Source of the DNA: Phycisphaerales bacterium
Lineage (GTDB): Bacteria > Planctomycetota > Phycisphaerae > Phycisphaerales > UBA1924
NCBI GenBank assembly: GCA_030680655.1
Contig: JAUXUZ010000588.1
Location: forward strand, 1 to 8,989
DNA: 8,989 nucleotides
Reading direction: 5' to 3'
The notes beneath the pieces were generated by a model. The model was given only the letters and a program-made list of their open reading frames with translations, was not told the origin of the DNA and did no database searches. The first letter of the stretch is position 1, and each line of letters starts with the position of its first letter. This document shows positions 6,401 to 8,989 of this stretch, piece after piece. Both the position numbers and the translations under genes were made by a program.

Positions 6401-6422
6401 GACCCCGCCTCACGGCGGGGTC
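6401..6422 (+). terminator. Rho-independent-type terminator after the recombinase
   Basis: A 9-bp perfect GC stem with a four-base TCAC loop is followed by GTTTGGTTT. It lies 44 bases past the recombinase stop, in the orientation expected to end that transcript. The T-run is interrupted by G, so efficiency is uncertain. Confidence 0.7.
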
Positions 6423-6630
6423 GTTTGGTTTACAGGCGGCCCGTTTTGCCCGTCGCGGCGGGGTGGCCAGAAAGCCCGCACAATCCGAGCGGTTTGGCGA
6501 TTTGGCCCCCGGGCGGCTGCGCTCTCGGTTCGAGGCCGTTTCAGAGGGTCGAAGTCCGGACACCATGCGTCTTGGGATCGGTGCGTCAAACACCTCTCTC
6601 GCTCTCGCGTTCTCTGGTGGACGGGGACGG

Positions 6631-6639
6631 GCGGTTAAC
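6631..6639 (+). repeat. GCGGTTAAC 9-mer, copy 3 (end of repeat B)
   Basis: This is the terminal nine bases of repeat B, identical to those of repeat A and to the copy at the recombinase stop codon. Confidence 0.6.
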
Positions 6640-6689
6640 TGGTCGACCGTCGCCGGGCAGCCTGGTAGCGGCTCGTACCATGTCCGCCT

Positions 6690-8989
6690 ATGGCGAGCAA
6701 GGGTTTCATTGACTCGGTTGACACTCGGATCTCCCAGATCCGCGTCAACCTCACGGATTTGTACTATTTGGGCTTCCCGGTCGTCAAGGAACTCTTGGCC
6801 AACGCCGACGACGCGGGTGCAACGTGCCTGAATCTGGGATGGGCTCGCGCTCCCAGCGGTACCACGCATCCCCTTCTAGACCGTCCGGGCATCTTCTTGG
6901 TGAATGACGGCCCGTTTCGGACGTTGGACGAGGAAGGAGTCAGGCGACTCGGACTGGGCTCTCGCGGTGGTGACATCGCGACGATTGGTCGCTTTGGATT
7001 GGGGCTCAAGAGCACGTTCCACCTTTGTGATGCTTTCTTCTACCTGGCAAGCGGCCGCGATGGAGACAGCTCGAATCCGATCGCTGATGTTTTGAATCCT
7101 TGGTCCCACGAAGTTCGGGGAAAACACGCCGAATGGGACTCGTTCGAGCCGTCAGACGCAGCGGCCCTGCGCCGCATTCTGTCCCCATGCTGTCAGACCG
7201 CGCATTGGTTCGCAATCTGGCTACCTCTCCGATCGCAACGCGATGCCAAGCCGCACATCATGCAGGAGTATCCCGGCGACCGAGATGGTCCACCCGACCA
7301 GGTCCTCGGCCTGTCGGTCATTCACCGAATCGCAAAGATCATCCCGCTGCTGTCCAATCTTCGTTCGGTCCGGCTGTGGCGGGGGGACACTAGTGATGTG
7401 TCGCCACGGTTGATCGGCGCTACGCAGCTCGCCTCCGCATCGCAGCGGAGGCGAACGTCCGACCAGCTCCGTACCGCGGCAGGGCCAGCAAGTCTTGATG
7501 GCTCTGTTGATGTGATCATTGAACAGTCTGTTGCCGATCGGGTTGTGTTCTCCGGTGTCGAAAACCAACTGAACGAGGAACTCGTGGCAGTTGTTCGCAG
7601 CCATCCCAAGTGGCCGCATCGCCCGGTGCTGGACCCCGCCACCAACGACTGGGTAGACCGTCCGGACAAAGCGACGCCTCATGTGGCGGTTCAGTTCATG
7701 CGACGGCCCGCCAGCGATAACAACGCCACCCTGCGGCTTTCGTGGGCGTCGTATCTGCCCGTTGGTGAGCCAGACCAAACGGATTGTGTTCCCGTCGATG
7801 GCAACCACGACTGGGAAGTTGTTCTCCACGGCGCATTCTTCGTCGATGCCGGAAGACGGCTTGTCGACTTCACGATCACGAAAGAACTTGAAGACGAGCG
7901 ATCCGTTCGCGTCGCATGGAACAGCGTTCTTCGCAAAAGCGGTGTCCTGCCGCTCGTCATCGGCGCCTTGCAGCGGGTGACGCAGGGCCCCGAAGCACTC
8001 AACATGGACTCTGTAGCCGCGCTCACCCGAGCGATTGGCAGCACCAAGTCGCTCGGCGAGCACGAAGCTCGCCAGTACATCTGTTCCGAGCATCAGTGGG
8101 TCTGCCTGGTCGGCGAGCGAGGCTCCACATGGCAAACGCTTCCAACGTCAGATCGCATTCTCAGCTTGCCAATTAGCGCATCCGTGGAGTGGTCTCTGGA
8201 GGCGATGCCATCCCTCCAACTGGTCTCCCAACGATTCCATCTCACTCCCGCCACCTCTCCCAGACTGGTTGCTCGCGAACCTGAATGCGTGTGGCCGAGT
8301 GAGGCAACATCCGTGTTGCTTATGGAAATCGACGACTTGGGCGACATCCCCTTCGACCATGTCCGCTATCGCATCGACACGATCTGCCGCATCACGGGCG
8401 AACGGATGCATCCGACGCTCAGCGCTGCCCTTCTCGGCTTCGTGAAAGCACTGCTTCTCGCTCGCAAGCTTTCGGAAGCAGTTGAGCACCGCACTATTCT
8501 CGGCAAGCTACTCCGACTCCTTCCAGACAGCGCGGTCATCTCGATACCACTCCCTTGCAAGAGCATTCGCAGCCACGAGATCCTGCGAACCATCAACCGC
8601 GCGTCGGAAGCTAGCGATGTCATTTTCATTCCTGAGGAGCTTCTCGACGAGGCATTTGTCCAGCGGCAGACGGGCAGCACGTTCCCCCTGTCCTCCGTGA
8701 TGGTCTCGTCAGCGCTAGTCGCGCTGGATGCGTGCGAGCCGCGGCTCAAAGGCGTTCCGCATTTCTCCCGCCTAGCTGCCTACTTGCTATTGCGCTGTCG
8801 GGATCGTGATCACGTTGTTCAGGAGTGTTCGGACCTCCGGCTATTCCGAGATGAACGTTCGGACTCAACGGTAATCTGGTCTATTGCGGAACTGAGGGCG
8901 CTGCATTCGTCGTCGCGGCTGACTTCCCGCAATGACAACACTGATCTGAAGTGGCAACGAGCGGCGGGATCAGCGGTAGCGTCCGAGTT
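6690..8989 (+). CDS. Large sacsin-like GHKL (Hsp90-type) ATPase, N-terminal 766 residues, runs off right edge
   Basis: The frame is open for 766 codons from 6690 to the window end with no stop. The N-terminus is a GHKL ATP-binding domain of the sacsin type. The N-box is KELLANADDAGA (33-44, with E34, N38 and D41). The second motif is FLVNDG (69-74). The third, IGRFGLGLKSTFHLCD (99-114), provides the glycine lid and K107-S108. A later HGAFFVDAGRR (380-390) resembles the segment after the ATPase fold in sacsin-like proteins. Residues about 400-766 look mainly alpha-helical and match nothing I recognise. The ATG at 6690 is the only fitting start: an in-frame TAG lies at 6666-6668, and the ATG at 6680 is in another frame that soon stops. 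The ribosome site is weak. Proteins of this kind are probably ATP-driven chaperone- or clamp-like machines, and some sit in phage-defence loci. The position beside a recombinase unit fits that, but function is inferred. Confidence 0.85.
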   Translation, partial: MASKGFIDSVDTRISQIRVNLTDLYYLGFPVVKELLANADDAGATCLNLGWARAPSGTTHPLLDRPGIFLVNDGPFRTLDEEGVRRLGLGSRGGDIATIGRFGLGLKSTFHLCDAFFYLASGRDGDSSNPIADVLNPWSHEVRGKHAEWDSFEPSDAAALRRILSPCCQTAHWFAIWLPLRSQRDAKPHIMQEYPGDRDGPPDQVLGLSVIHRIAKIIPLLSNLRSVRLWRGDTSDVSPRLIGATQLASASQRRRTSDQLRTAAGPASLDGSVDVIIEQSVADRVVFSGVENQLNEELVAVVRSHPKWPHRPVLDPATNDWVDRPDKATPHVAVQFMRRPASDNNATLRLSWASYLPVGEPDQTDCVPVDGNHDWEVVLHGAFFVDAGRRLVDFTITKELEDERSVRVAWNSVLRKSGVLPLVIGALQRVTQGPEALNMDSVAALTRAIGSTKSLGEHEARQYICSEHQWVCLVGERGSTWQTLPTSDRILSLPISASVEWSLEAMPSLQLVSQRFHLTPATSPRLVAREPECVWPSEATSVLLMEIDDLGDIPFDHVRYRIDTICRITGERMHPTLSAALLGFVKALLLARKLSEAVEHRTILGKLLRLLPDSAVISIPLPCKSIRSHEILRTINRASEASDVIFIPEELLDEAFVQRQTGSTFPLSSVMVSSALVALDACEPRLKGVPHFSRLAAYLLLRCRDRDHVVQECSDLRLFRDERSDSTVIWSIAELRALHSSSRLTSRNDNTDLKWQRAAGSAVASE

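Larger units (their letters stand above)
3814..6639. mobile_element. Candidate mobile or cassette-like unit: repeat A, toxin-antitoxin, serine recombinase, repeat B
   Basis: A serine recombinase and a TacAT-like toxin-antitoxin pair are enclosed by two directly repeated 240-bp segments with identical end 9-mers. The simplest mobile unit would be one repeat plus the interior (for example 4054-6639), leaving one copy after excision. The repeats are far longer than the minimal sites of known serine integrases and have diverged, so they may be old or may serve another purpose. The boundaries are inferred. Confidence 0.4.
6400..6639 (+). repeat. Direct repeat, copy B (240 bp), pairs with 3814-4053
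   Basis: This is the second copy of the long direct repeat, in the same orientation and of equal length. It starts 44 bases after the recombinase stop and ends 50 bases before the sacsin-like ATPase gene. The opening hairpin block is nearly identical to copy A and the last nine bases are GCGGTTAAC. Any promoter for the downstream gene must lie in this repeat or in the 50 bases after it. Confidence 0.85.

Noticed and set aside
6680..6712. ATG at 6680 as start of a gene
   Set aside because: The frame stops after ten codons; the ATG at 6690 opens the long ATPase frame.
7221..8135. Minus-strand open frame of 304 codons inside the sacsin-like gene
   Set aside because: It lies fully opposite the continuous ATPase frame, has no ribosome site or recognisable domain, and matches the pattern of a codon-phase shadow.

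Overview
The window is GC-rich bacterial DNA with three blocks: a heavy-metal efflux operon on the minus strand (1-3573), a small unit carrying a toxin-antitoxin pair and a serine recombinase between two copies of a 240-bp direct repeat (3814-6639), and the first 766 codons of a very large sacsin/Hsp90-like ATPase on the plus strand (6690 to the right edge). No marker gene fixes the organism. The GC-rich DNA, frequent non-ATG starts and the type of large serine recombinase would fit Planctomycetota or a similar phylum, but that is only a guess.

Left block. Reading right to left on the minus strand: a 160-residue secreted or membrane-anchored His/Cys/Asp-rich protein of unknown family (3573-3091), a CzcB/CusB-type membrane-fusion protein with His motifs at both ends (2941-1544), and the N-terminal 500 residues of a CzcA/CusA-type RND pump with a TTG start (1501 to the left edge). 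The fusion protein and pump are the periplasmic adaptor and inner-membrane engine of a tripartite metal exporter. The His-rich protein could bind metal ions in the same compartment. No outer-membrane channel gene or metal-sensing regulator is visible.

Middle block. A DUF1778-like ribbon-helix-helix antitoxin (4857-4582) overlaps a GNAT toxin of the TacT/AtaT type (4589-4074) by 8 bases. Two abutting perfect palindromes lie just upstream of the antitoxin and probably form its autoregulatory operator. Divergent from this pair is a 441-residue large serine recombinase (5031-6356). About 240 bp of homologous, apparently non-coding sequence lies on each side of this unit. Each copy begins with the same terminator-like hairpin and ends with GCGGTTAAC. 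That 9-mer also sits across the recombinase stop codon. The layout suggests a small mobile or cassette-like unit stabilised by its toxin-antitoxin pair, with the repeat as its end or junction sequence.

Right block. Fifty bases after the second repeat a large open frame starts. Its N-terminus has the GHKL ATP-binding motifs in sacsin-like form (ELLANADDAGA, VNDG, GRFGLGLKS). The remainder has no domain I recognise and the gene runs off the window. Large stand-alone sacsin-like ATPases next to recombinases occur in bacterial defence islands, so this is the best candidate here for an undescribed system. Its effector part and partner genes lie outside the window.
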